From Corynebacterium occultum (GTDB lineage Bacteria; Actinomycetota; Actinomycetes; Mycobacteriales; Mycobacteriaceae): 64,000 nucleotides of DNA. Below the pieces are notes generated by a model. The model did no database searches, had not been told where the DNA came from, and worked only from the letters and a program-made list of their open reading frames with translations. The position numbers and the translations under genes were made by a program. Positions 28,485-36,382 of the stretch are shown here, one piece after another. How positions within the stretch are numbered: position 1 is the first letter of the stretch; every line of letters starts with the position of its first letter. The DNA lies in the NCBI RefSeq assembly GCF_009734425.1, contig NZ_CP046455.1, positions 2,170,001 to 2,234,000 on the forward strand, written 5' to 3'.

Positions 28485-28530
28485 TTGCCCTGTCAACGGT
28501 CACACACCGCGGACAGGGCAATTTTTCTTT
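28485..28530 (+). terminator. Intrinsic terminator after rbsK
   Basis: A perfect 10-bp stem (28485-28494 with 28512-28521) with a 17-base loop is followed by a T-rich tract. It lies 18 bp past the rbsK stop. Confidence 0.85.
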
Positions 28531-28565
28531 GTGGACTCTAAAGATGCATCAGGTTCAGGGGCATA

Positions 28566-28721
28566 TCAGGAGGAATAGACCTGGGTGAGCAGGCCAGGGT
28601 CAAGAACATGCTCTTCAGCCACCTCGAAAATGTCGATGAGGCGTTCAAACTCCGACATTTCGCCGACACTGAGCGAAACATGGTCGCGACCGTGTTCAAA
28701 AGCATTCATGAGCGCCGCCAT
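28566..28721 (-). CDS. Small acidic protein, 51 residues, unknown
   Basis: An uninterrupted frame encodes 51 residues (MAALMNAFEHG... ending in LLTQVYSS). Its composition is protein-like: an amphipathic helix, 'VGEMSEFERLIDIFEVAEEHV' and no low-complexity run. Purine-rich GAAAGAA stands before the ATG, and an extended -10 (TGGGCTAGTAT) lies about 40 bases further upstream. Ten plausible codons precede the ATG in frame without a start codon, after an in-frame TGA; this could be a 5' remnant of a longer gene. The rest of 28531-28882 shows no other gene. Confidence 0.45.
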   Translation of the reverse strand: MAALMNAFEHGRDHVSLSVGEMSEFERLIDIFEVAEEHVLDPGLLTQVYSS

Positions 28722-28882
28722 TTCTTTCGCAACTGGTTCATGTAGATCATCACAGATACTAGCCCATCAGGGTGGACAATCCACCATGATCACTTCCCCG
28801 GAATTCAGGTGGACCCCGGGAATCACCTTCCCCCTTTGTCAGCGGCCCCAGGGCATACCCAGGTATTCCACGCTGTACAAGG

Positions 28883-29503
28883 TCAAAACCCCAGCTTGAG
28901 TTCCTGTCCGCTGGCCTGGTCGAAGCCCTGCAGCTGGCGCTCCGTGGTCCAGGAATAACCGATCTTTCTTGCCTCCAACACCACCGGCGCAGCTTTCTTC
29001 AGCTCCACCCGCAGCAGGGAGTGGTCCTCACAGGCCCGGTGCAGGGTAGCCAGCACCTGGGAATCCACCGCCTGACCGGGTTCCAGCAGGAATTGACGTT
29101 CCGCCGCTTCCTCCTCCGGTGGCTGCTCCGCGATCCAGGACTCGATGTCCTCCCAGTCCAGTTCCCTCGCCGCCCCAAGCGATATTTCAGCGAAACCGTG
29201 GTGACGGGCCAGCACCCGGCGCGGCGCGGCCGCCATGACCAGGGCGAGGAACTGGTTCACCCGGTACATGAGCTTCTCATCCGCCATCATCTCCGGGGTG
29301 TCCATCACCCGTTCCAGGATCGCCAGCAGATTGTGATAGGCGGGCTCATCCATGGGGATGCCCCTGACATCCTTGCCGGCCCGCCCGGTGCTCGATTCAG
29401 AGTCGACATGGGTCTGTCGGTAGGCGGGGTCATGGAGGCTGAATCGCATCGGCGGCCCATCATCGGTGATCACCCGATAGCCCTCATCCTCAGCCAATTG
29501 CAC
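28883..29503 (-). CDS. Unknown protein, second of an overlapping pair
   Basis: The 206-residue protein has no signal or membrane segment and I do not recognise its family. It is acidic in the middle ('EEEAAERQFLLEPGQAVD'). It overlaps the gene before it by 14 bases, so the two are likely translated together. The final segment ends with 'GYSWTTERQLQGFDQASGQELKLGF', which could be beta-strand-rich. Confidence 0.55.
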   Translation of the reverse strand: MQLAEDEGYRVITDDGPPMRFSLHDPAYRQTHVDSESSTGRAGKDVRGIPMDEPAYHNLLAILERVMDTPEMMADEKLMYRVNQFLALVMAAAPRRVLARHHGFAEISLGAARELDWEDIESWIAEQPPEEEAAERQFLLEPGQAVDSQVLATLHRACEDHSLLRVELKKAAPVVLEARKIGYSWTTERQLQGFDQASGQELKLGF

Positions 29504-30107
29504 TGCCCCGATGATAGTTGAGGCGGACTCCCCCCAGTTCCAGCATCAGGTCCCAGAGTTCCCGGTCCCCACGGCTCAGTGCCAGAACCACCCGGAAGAT
29601 GAGGTTAGGATGGGTGGAGGCCAGGATCTGCTCAGTGGGTACATCAGCGATATCCCTGACCCGGTCGAAGACTCCCCAGACCACGGTGCCCGGGCCATGT
29701 CGTGCCACCAGCGCAGCGGGAAAAAGCAGATAAAAGCGCTGCCGCTCCGGTCTCTCCATCCCCACCTCCGCCAGAACATAGTCGGTGCTGTACGGGAGGC
29801 GGTAGATCTGCCGAAGGGTGAAGGAACCCAGCAGCCGATCCCTGGCATCCATGCCCAGGGAGGTGACCCCAGAGACCTGGAAAGCCAGGTCAGAGACATC
29901 TATGAAGGGGCAGTGCCGCCCTGCGGTGTCCCAGACATAGTCCTGGAAGTCGCGGTGATCTGCAAACACCTCCATGGCGTGGGGCAGCAGCAGGGGCAGT
30001 TCGGTGTGCAGGCCGGCTTGGGCCAGATGTGTGAACCCCGCCGGGTGGGTGAATACGACGGTATAACCCTCTTCTTCGAGTTCGATGATCTCCAGGCTGC
30101 TGTACAT
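29490..30107 (-). CDS. Unknown protein, first of an overlapping pair
   Basis: The ATG at 30107 gives 205 residues; the frame is open 41 codons further but that part is unlike a protein. TAATCT stands 8 bases before the ATG and no Shine-Dalgarno is seen, fitting a leaderless mRNA. The protein has no membrane segment. It shows an N-terminal beta-rich part ('LEIIELEEEGYTVVFTH') and a C-terminal 'LALSRGDRELWDLMLELGG' helix. No family is recognised. Confidence 0.55.
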   Translation of the reverse strand: MYSSLEIIELEEEGYTVVFTHPAGFTHLAQAGLHTELPLLLPHAMEVFADHRDFQDYVWDTAGRHCPFIDVSDLAFQVSGVTSLGMDARDRLLGSFTLRQIYRLPYSTDYVLAEVGMERPERQRFYLLFPAALVARHGPGTVVWGVFDRVRDIADVPTEQILASTHPNLIFRVVLALSRGDRELWDLMLELGGVRLNYHRGSAIG

Positions 30108-30293
30108 GAGAAACAAGATTAATCCACGCCCCGTATCTGAGCTGCACCTCTGCCCCGCAACATGCCGCCCAGGGATGTGGTGCCCCGAAATATGACGTCC
30201 CCAGCTCCCCACTATCGGGAGGTATTTCACCGCAGGAATCCCTCAGCTGTCACTAGACTGAAATGGTCCATCCATCATCAAGATCGGGGTTTC

Positions 30294-31586
30294 ATGAAAA
30301 CCAACACCCTCACCCCAAGCCTGCCTGCGTCCATCAGCACCCTCGCCCCTCGAATCCACGGTCTTGACCTGGCCCGCTTCCTCGCCGTGATGGGTATGGT
30401 CTATTCCCACCTGGGTGAGGAATTGGATTATGAAGGTTTCAGCAGGATCTTCATGGAGTCCCGGAATGGTCTGCCCTCCGCTCTCTTTGCGGTCCTGGCC
30501 GGGATCTCCATGTCGATCATCTCTGCCTCTGCGGTCCGGGCCGGAGGCGCCACCCTGGCCCATAATCGCCACCGGTTGATCATCCGGGGGCTGATCCTCA
30601 TGGTCCTGGGTTTCATCCTGGGAGAGGCTCAGGTCTCGATCGCGGTGGTGCTGCTCCCCCTCGGTTTGGCGATGGTCCTGCTCAGCTGGGCACCCCGTGC
30701 CCGAAACTCCACCCTGATTTCCCTGGGGTTGACTCTGCTGCTGGTGGGCCCGGCACTGCAGGTGCTGCTCCCCGGAGCTTTCCTCACGTCCTTGATGGGT
30801 GGCAGTTACCCGCTCCTGGCGTGGTTGACCTATGTCACAGCGGGTATTCTGCTCCACCGGCTGCTGATCACCCCGCAGGTTTCCACCATCGCGCTCAGCT
30901 GCCTGCTGGTTGTGGGTGCGCTGCTGACAATGTTGGGGCTTCAGGCCCGTTATCTTCTCGGTTTCATTCCGCTCGACCCGGATTCCTCGGTGCAGTACTA
31001 CACCGAGGAAGTTATCTTTGAATCCAGGTTCCTGGTGTCTGAACCGGCCTTCGTCTTTCTCTCTCCGGAGGGTCACAGCGGTGGCCTGATGGAGCAGATC
31101 ACCAGCCTTTTCGCTTCGCTGGCGGCACTCGCCCTGTGCCTGCTGTTGTGCCGTTTCACCTGGTTGAATAGGTTGCTTTATCCGCTGCGGGCAGCTGGCT
31201 CGATGAGCCTGACAGTGTATGTGCTGCATGTTCTCACCACCGCCTGGTACTTCCATGGGCTCGGCTTCACCCTGCTGAACCCGGCTGCGGATTTCGATGA
31301 TTATCTCCAGGGGAAAGCGCCGGAAAATGATCTGCTGGTGATACTGACCGTGGTGGTTGCGGCAACGGTGGCAGCACTGTGGAAGTTGAAGTTCCGGCGG
31401 GGCCCCCTCGAGGAATGGGTGGCACGTGTCATTGATACCGCCACCCGCCAGGATCTCCCCGCCCGAGAACTACCTGATCCCAGCCCTGCCACCACCCCGG
31501 TGGGGGACCTGAAGCCACCCGCGGAGAATCCGGCTGAGCAGTTGGACAGTCACGGCCGGGAACTACAGCCTGACATCAGGAAATAA
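30294..31586 (+). CDS. DUF418-like multi-spanning membrane protein
   Basis: The 430-residue protein has about ten hydrophobic segments. It opens with 'RIHGLDLARFLAVMGMVYSHL', similar to the first segment of DUF418 and acyltransferase-like membrane proteins, and later has 'AAGSMSLTVYVLHVL', typical of the C-terminal part of DUF418. The tail after about residue 385 is hydrophilic and rich in Pro, Glu and Asp. A GGGG precedes the ATG at 30294. Related proteins are thought to modify envelope components, but no substrate is known. Confidence 0.7.
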   Translation: MKTNTLTPSLPASISTLAPRIHGLDLARFLAVMGMVYSHLGEELDYEGFSRIFMESRNGLPSALFAVLAGISMSIISASAVRAGGATLAHNRHRLIIRGLILMVLGFILGEAQVSIAVVLLPLGLAMVLLSWAPRARNSTLISLGLTLLLVGPALQVLLPGAFLTSLMGGSYPLLAWLTYVTAGILLHRLLITPQVSTIALSCLLVVGALLTMLGLQARYLLGFIPLDPDSSVQYYTEEVIFESRFLVSEPAFVFLSPEGHSGGLMEQITSLFASLAALALCLLLCRFTWLNRLLYPLRAAGSMSLTVYVLHVLTTAWYFHGLGFTLLNPAADFDDYLQGKAPENDLLVILTVVVAATVAALWKLKFRRGPLEEWVARVIDTATRQDLPARELPDPSPATTPVGDLKPPAENPAEQLDSHGRELQPDIRK

Positions 31587-31599
31587 CGGTGGAACAGAG

Positions 31600-31649
31600 A
31601 CTGATCCCCGGGTCGGAGGGAGATTAACTCCTCCGGCCCGGGGATCAGT
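31600..31649. terminator. Hairpin between convergent genes
   Basis: A 13-bp outer stem (31600-31612 with 31637-31649) continues, after one T-G step, into a 6-bp inner stem with a 10-base loop. There is no long T run. It lies 14 bp after the DUF418-like stop and 43 bp from the end of the Trp/Tyr-type ATPase gene, so it may end both transcripts. Confidence 0.65.
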
Positions 31650-31691
31650 TCTGGGAATGCAACGATCTGGCAGGGGGGGCGCGGGCGGGAC

Positions 31692-32486
31692 TCAGCCCAG
31701 CAGGGACTTGTCCGAGAGGGTGGCGCCCTTGATATTGGCAAACTCATTGAGCAGGTCCGGCACCGTCAGCTTCGCCTTGGTGACGGGGTCCGCCTCATAG
31801 ACGATGCGTCCCTCATGCATCATGATCAGTCGGTTGCCCAGGCGGATCGCCTGCTCCATGTTGTGGGTGACCATCAGGGTGGTCAGGCGCCCATCAGCCA
31901 CGATGCGTCGGGTCAGGTCGGTGACCAGGTCGGCGCGCTGGGGATCCAACGCTGCGGTGTGCTCATCAAGCAGCATGATCTGCGGCTGGGTGAATCCGGC
32001 CATGAGCAGGGAGAGTGCCTGTCGCTGACCACCGGAGAGCAGTCCGACCTTGGCGGTGAGCCGATCCTCCAGCCCCAGCTCCAGCTTGGCCAGCTCCTCC
32101 CGGTAGAGCTCCCGCCGCTTCCGGCTCAGGCTGGGCCCCAGACCCCGGGAACGGCCACGTCGGAGTGCGAGGGAGAGGTTCTCCTCGATGGTGAGGTGGG
32201 GAGCGGTGCCTGCCAGGGGATCCTGGAACACCCGGCCGACAAAGCGGGCACGCTTATGCTCCCGCAGCCGGGATACCTGGGATCCGGCGATACTGATGCT
32301 GCCGCGGTCCATGATCAGCCGGCCGGACACCGCATTGAGCAGGGTGGATTTTCCGGCACCATTGGAACCGATGACGGTGACGAAGTCACCTTCCTCCATA
32401 TGGAGGGAAACATTGTCCAGGGCTTTGCGTTCATTGACGGTGCCGGGGAAAAAGGTCTTGGAGATGTTCTTGATCTGCAGCATCAT
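31692..32486 (-). CDS. ABC ATPase of a Trp/Tyr-type (TrpXYZ-like) importer
   Basis: The 264-residue ATPase has Walker A 'GSNGAGKST', signature 'LSGGQRQA', Walker B 'IMLLDEHTAALD' and the switch His in 'MVTHNMEQA'. It starts at one of two neighbouring ATGs (32486 or 32483), overlapping the permease stop. The set ABC_sub_bind lipoprotein, single permease and this ATPase is the usual tryptophan/tyrosine-type importer layout. In sequence it leans to that group, but the cargo is unproven. Confidence 0.85.
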   Translation of the reverse strand: MMLQIKNISKTFFPGTVNERKALDNVSLHMEEGDFVTVIGSNGAGKSTLLNAVSGRLIMDRGSISIAGSQVSRLREHKRARFVGRVFQDPLAGTAPHLTIEENLSLALRRGRSRGLGPSLSRKRRELYREELAKLELGLEDRLTAKVGLLSGGQRQALSLLMAGFTQPQIMLLDEHTAALDPQRADLVTDLTRRIVADGRLTTLMVTHNMEQAIRLGNRLIMMHEGRIVYEADPVTKAKLTVPDLLNEFANIKGATLSDKSLLG

Positions 32487-33436
32487 CGAACCTCTCCGGT
32501 CGGGGTGCTTCCCACCAGGTCAGGGGTATGTGGTTCTTCCTCCAGCTGGAGGTCGGTGTTGGCCCGACGGATCCAGGTCTGGAAGCGTTTCCACCATTCC
32601 CTCATGCGCGGCACCAGCAGGGCGATGATCACCAGCACCGCGGTGATCGCCTTCATGTCATTGGGGTCCAGCCCCAGTCGCAGGGCAGCGAAGATGATCA
32701 GTCGGTAGAGCACCGAACCGATGATGACGGCGTAGACCGCCAGCCAGAGGAAACGCTGCCCGAAAACGGCCTGGCCCACGATCACCGAGGCCAGTCCGAC
32801 CAGGATCAGACCGATACCCATGGAGATATCGGAGAAGCCCTGGTACTGGGCGATCAGGGCACCACACATGCCGACGAAACCATTGGAGAGCGCCAGGGTG
32901 AGCGTCTTGGTGAAGTCGGTGGAGACGCCATAGGCGGTGATCATCTGGCCATTATCGCCGGTCGCCCGGATGGACAGCCCCAGGTCGGTGCGCAGGAACC
33001 AGATCACCACGGCAGCCAGCAGGCCGACCGCGACCGCCATGACGGCGACGCTGCCCCAGCTGTTCAGGATCCCCGCCTCCCGCAGGGGGGTGAAGAGGGT
33101 GTCCTGCCGCAGGAGGGGCACATTTGCCCCACCCATGATGCGCAGGTTGATCGACCACAGGGCGATCATGGTCAGGATTCCGGCGAGCAGGCCGTCGATC
33201 TTGCCCTTGGTGTGCAGCAGACCGGTGACCGCGCCCGCCAGGAAGCCGGTGCCGAAACCCGCCAGGGTGGCCAGGATCGGGTTCCAGCCGTTGAGCAGAC
33301 CGATGGCGGCGGTGGCCGCACCGGTGGTGAAGGAACCGTCAACCGTGAGGTCGGGGAAGTTGAGCACCCGGAAGGTCAGGTAGACCCCGAGCGCCATGAC
33401 CCCGTAGATCAGGCCGACCTCGAAGGCGCCGATCAT
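32483..33436 (-). CDS. ABC permease of the Trp/Tyr-type importer
   Basis: The 317-residue membrane protein has about nine hydrophobic segments of the branched-chain/Trp permease type, starting with 'LIYGVMALGVYLTFRVLNFPDLTVDGSF', which is characteristic of this group (split here over two lines of the fold). The C-terminal 40 residues are charged and cytosolic. It overlaps the binding-protein gene by 4 bp and the ATPase gene by 1-4 bp. Confidence 0.87.
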   Translation of the reverse strand: MIGAFEVGLIYGVMALGVYLTFRVLNFPDLTVDGSFTTGAATAAIGLLNGWNPILATLAGFGTGFLAGAVTGLLHTKGKIDGLLAGILTMIALWSINLRIMGGANVPLLRQDTLFTPLREAGILNSWGSVAVMAVAVGLLAAVVIWFLRTDLGLSIRATGDNGQMITAYGVSTDFTKTLTLALSNGFVGMCGALIAQYQGFSDISMGIGLILVGLASVIVGQAVFGQRFLWLAVYAVIIGSVLYRLIIFAALRLGLDPNDMKAITAVLVIIALLVPRMREWWKRFQTWIRRANTDLQLEEEPHTPDLVGSTPTGEVR

Positions 33437-34425
33437 ACCCGCTCAGCTTCGTCCAGGATGTTCTGCGGAATGCTCACACCCTGACGCTCCGCGGCATCCT
33501 CGTTGATGACGTAGGTGAACTCCTGGGCGGTCTCGACGGGGGTGGTGGCCGGGTCACCGCCGTTGCGCAGGATCTCCAGGGCCATCTCACCGGTCTGACG
33601 GCCCAGTTCGGTGTAGTCGATACCCAGGGTGGCCACGGCACCACCCTCGACGGTGCCGGATTCCGCGCCGATCACCGGGATGGACTTCTGCTCGGCAACC
33701 TGGATCAGGGAGGCGATGCCGGAAACGACCATGTTGTCGGTGGGCACGTAGATGGCGTCGACCTCACCCAGTGCCTCCACGGCCTGCTGGATCTCGTTGA
33801 CGGTGGTCACCGTCTGGGTCTTGACCTCCACGCCCAGCGGGCCAGCGGCCTGGTTCACCGCATCCACCTGAACCTGGGAGTTGACCTCACCGGAGGCGTA
33901 GACGATGCCGATGCTCTCCATGTCCGGCACCAGCTCCTGCATCAGTGCCAGCTGCTCATCGATCGGGGCGGCATCGGAGGTGCCGGTGACGTTGGCACCC
34001 GGGGCTTCGTTGGAGTCCACCAGTTCAGCGGCCTCGGCATCGGTGACCGCGGTGAAGAGCACCGGAATATCGGTGATGTTCTGGGCGGTGGCCTGTGCTG
34101 CCGGGGTGGCCACGGCGAGCACCAGGTCCAGGTTGGCGGCGGCGAACTGCTGGGCGATGGTCAGGGCGGTGCCCTGCTCACCATTGGCGTTCTGCTCATC
34201 GAAGTCGACCTCGACACCGGCATCCTCGAAGGCCTGCTTGAAGCCTTCGGTGGCGGCATCGAGTGCGGGGTGCTGCACCAGCTGGTTGATGCCGATGCTG
34301 TAGGAGTCGCCGCCGGCTGCGTCGCCACCGGTGGCGGTGTCATCGCTGGAGTCGGAGGAACAGGCGGAGAGTGTCAGTGCGCCGACGGCGAAGAGGCCGG
34401 CGAGGATCTTAGGTGTGGAGAACAT
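33433..34425 (-). CDS. ABC substrate-binding lipoprotein, ABC_sub_bind family
   Basis: From the ATG at 34425, preceded by AGAAGGAT, the protein has 330 residues. It has a lipobox 'LSAC' (Cys22), a Gly/Ser/Asp-rich linker and then the two-lobe ABC_sub_bind fold ('IGINQLVQHPALDAATEGF', 'VLAVATPAAQ', 'FTAVTDAEAAELVDS', 'VYASGEVNSQVQVDAV'). It binds an aromatic amino acid or another small ligand. The 177 bases before it have no further gene. Confidence 0.88.
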   Translation of the reverse strand: MFSTPKILAGLFAVGALTLSACSSDSSDDTATGGDAAGGDSYSIGINQLVQHPALDAATEGFKQAFEDAGVEVDFDEQNANGEQGTALTIAQQFAAANLDLVLAVATPAAQATAQNITDIPVLFTAVTDAEAAELVDSNEAPGANVTGTSDAAPIDEQLALMQELVPDMESIGIVYASGEVNSQVQVDAVNQAAGPLGVEVKTQTVTTVNEIQQAVEALGEVDAIYVPTDNMVVSGIASLIQVAEQKSIPVIGAESGTVEGGAVATLGIDYTELGRQTGEMALEILRNGGDPATTPVETAQEFTYVINEDAAERQGVSIPQNILDEAERV

Positions 34426-34602
34426 GTCGGTATCCTTCTCTCGTCGGCACCCCGGGGGGAGCACCGAAAGAATGAACTAAATCACCTTTGAACTTACTTG
34501 TATCCCCGCACATATGTGAAAAAGACGTGAAATCTTCCTGATACCCACCCCACCCCAGGCTTATCTACGCCGCGGCAGCCAGTCCCCCTGACACCCGGGA
34601 AA

Positions 34603-35301
34603 TCAGGGTTGTTCCACCCGCTTCTCCCAGAACTCATCCGTGCGGTAGAGGTCGAAGAGTTCCCGGTAGCCACGCCGACTGGCGAGGGGGCCCAGGACCC
34701 TGGCCAGGGGACGGGTGATCCGCGGCGGCGGCGAGGGAAAGACGGTGTCACCCTCGAGCTCCCTGGTCATGAGCATCGCCGGGAGGAGCTGCGGCGCCCC
34801 GGACTTGGAGAACTTCCCGTCATGGGCCAGGCCATAATAGATGGGGATGAACTCGGCGAAACGTCCCCCCGGCCGGGCCTCGATGAGGAAGGACCCGAAT
34901 CCCCTGCCGGTGTAGCGGAAGGTGTGCAGCACCCCCTTGGGGACCGCTGCCTTCTCCCCTGGTCCGAAGTTGTACACCGTCCTGTCCAACCGGAAGGCGA
35001 AGGTGCCCTCCAGGATCTCGAAGTGCTCTTCATAGTCGGGGTGATAGTGCGCCGCCAACCAGGGCTGGCCCTCCCGGAACACCCCTATGCCCCGCAGATA
35101 CTCACCGCCGTTTTCACTGGGATCGACCAGTTTCATACCCCACTCCCCGTGGGTGGGGTGGGAGTAGATGGGGCTGATCCGGGCTGCCAGGGCCTCGGCC
35201 ACGCGACCTCCCGGCGTGTAGTTGAAACCGGTGCCCTCGATGGGTTTTCCGGTGTTGTCGCGGGTTCTTCCGGTGGTCAGTGTTTTCTCGGGAGTTTCCA
35301 T
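34603..35301 (-). CDS. Cupin-domain protein
   Basis: The ATG at 35301 follows GGAGG by 8 bases and gives 232 residues; the longer frame is rejected. The middle part shows the cupin motifs: 'AAHYHPDYEEHFEILEGTF' (HxH...E) and 'KGVLHTFR' (second His), so a metal site is likely. The role could be dioxygenase, isomerase or sensor. It is divergent from an AraC-type gene by 155 bp, and that regulator may control it. The C-terminal 80 residues lie outside the cupin and have no recognised fold. Confidence 0.75.
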   Translation of the reverse strand: METPEKTLTTGRTRDNTGKPIEGTGFNYTPGGRVAEALAARISPIYSHPTHGEWGMKLVDPSENGGEYLRGIGVFREGQPWLAAHYHPDYEEHFEILEGTFAFRLDRTVYNFGPGEKAAVPKGVLHTFRYTGRGFGSFLIEARPGGRFAEFIPIYYGLAHDGKFSKSGAPQLLPAMLMTRELEGDTVFPSPPPRITRPLARVLGPLASRRGYRELFDLYRTDEFWEKRVEQP

Positions 35302-35456
35302 CAGGCAGTCCTCCGGGACTCTGGTGTGGACCATGCGGACCCCCGGGGACAGATCCCAGGGCATGCTTAACTCTGAAGCTACGCTCAGGCGGCGCTGGCC
35401 ACAATCACCCAGAAATGGGGGCTGAGCAGCGATGGACATGACGTAGCATCATGTTC

Positions 35457-35897
35457 ATGGCAAGAAATCCCCAGCAGCAGAAGCTGGCTGACATCATCGC
35501 GATCCGGCGGGTCCGGGACCGGATCGACCGGGAATACGACCGCCCTCTGAATGTGGGGGAACTGGCCCGCGGGGCCTATATGTCGGCTGGGCATCTGAGT
35601 CGGGAGTTCAAGCGGATCTATGGGGAACCGCCTTATTCCTATTTGATGACCCGGCGGATTGAGCGCGCCAAGACCCTGCTGCGCCGGGGTGATCTCAGTG
35701 TCACGGAGGTGTGCTTCGCGGTGGGTTCGGCTTCCCTGGGCACTTTCAGCACCCGTTTTTCGGAGTTGGTCGGGGTCTCCCCCAGTGTCTACCAGCAGGG
35801 GCATGGCGGGGAGGCGGCGGGACTTCCACCCTGTGTGACCCGCCAGGTGAGCAGACCGGTCAGGAATCAAGAAGCAAAGGGCTCCGCCACGCCCTAA
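35457..35897 (+). CDS. AraC-type regulator, DNA-binding domain only
   Basis: This short protein (146 residues) is essentially the AraC/XylS double helix-turn-helix: 'LNVGELARGAYMSAGHLSREFKRIYG' and 'LSVTEVCFAVGSASLGTFSTRFSELVG', with the C-terminal 40 residues disordered. No sensor domain is present. A TAGCAT 7 bases before the ATG at 35457 suggests a leaderless mRNA; an ATG at 35451 is also possible. It probably controls the cupin gene beside it or the VOC gene after it. Confidence 0.82.
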   Translation: MARNPQQQKLADIIAIRRVRDRIDREYDRPLNVGELARGAYMSAGHLSREFKRIYGEPPYSYLMTRRIERAKTLLRRGDLSVTEVCFAVGSASLGTFSTRFSELVGVSPSVYQQGHGGEAAGLPPCVTRQVSRPVRNQEAKGSATP

Positions 35898-35907
35898 CCT
35901 CAGGGTC

Positions 35908-36318
35908 ATGGACATCAAGATTTCGAATTCATTCCTTCCCCACACCGATCCCGAGGCCTCCCTGACCTTCTACCGTGATGTACTCGGTTTCGAGGTTCGT
36001 CTGGATGTGGGTTATGAAGACATGCGGTGGATCACCGTCGGTCCCGTTGGCCAGCCGGACACCGCCATCGTGCTGCAACCCCCGGCGGTGGACCCGGGGA
36101 TCACCGAGCCGGAAAAGCAGGTGATCGCGGAACTGATCGCCAAGGGAGTCTATGCCGGGGTCATCCTGAGCACCGATGATCTGGACGGCTATTTCGAACA
36201 GGTCTCAGCCGCCGGTGCGGAGATCATCCAGGAGCCGATGACCCAGGACTACGGGGTACGTGATTTCGCGCTCCGGGACCCCGCCGGCAATATCATCCGC
36301 ATCAACCAGGCCAGCTGA
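35908..36318 (+). CDS. VOC-family (glyoxalase/bleomycin-resistance fold) protein
   Basis: This 136-residue protein has two beta-alpha-beta modules of the vicinal oxygen chelate fold: 'SNSFLPHTDPEASLTFYRDVLGFEVRLD' near the N terminus and 'DDLDGYFEQVSAAGAEIIQEP', ending in 'FALRDPAGNIIRINQ', the typical last strand. It could be a dioxygenase-like, glyoxalase-like or binding protein. It starts 10 bp after the AraC gene and TAACCT lies 7 bases before the ATG. Confidence 0.82.
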   Translation: MDIKISNSFLPHTDPEASLTFYRDVLGFEVRLDVGYEDMRWITVGPVGQPDTAIVLQPPAVDPGITEPEKQVIAELIAKGVYAGVILSTDDLDGYFEQVSAAGAEIIQEPMTQDYGVRDFALRDPAGNIIRINQAS

Positions 36319-36328
36319 GCGGGAGAAC

Positions 36329-36363
36329 CCCGTGCCTGCCGCATTTTCTGCGGCAGGCACGGG
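36329..36363. terminator. Hairpin between the VOC gene and aceB
   Basis: A perfect 14-bp stem (36329-36342 with 36350-36363) with a 7-base loop lies between the ends of the convergent VOC and malate synthase genes. T runs are weak on both sides. Confidence 0.7.
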
Positions 36364-36382
36364 ACGTCGTCAAGCGGGGTTT

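Noticed and set aside
28585-28899. 104-residue plus-strand frame in the gap after rbsK
   Set aside because: Ser/Arg/Thr-rich shadow of the 51-residue minus-strand frame; no start signals.
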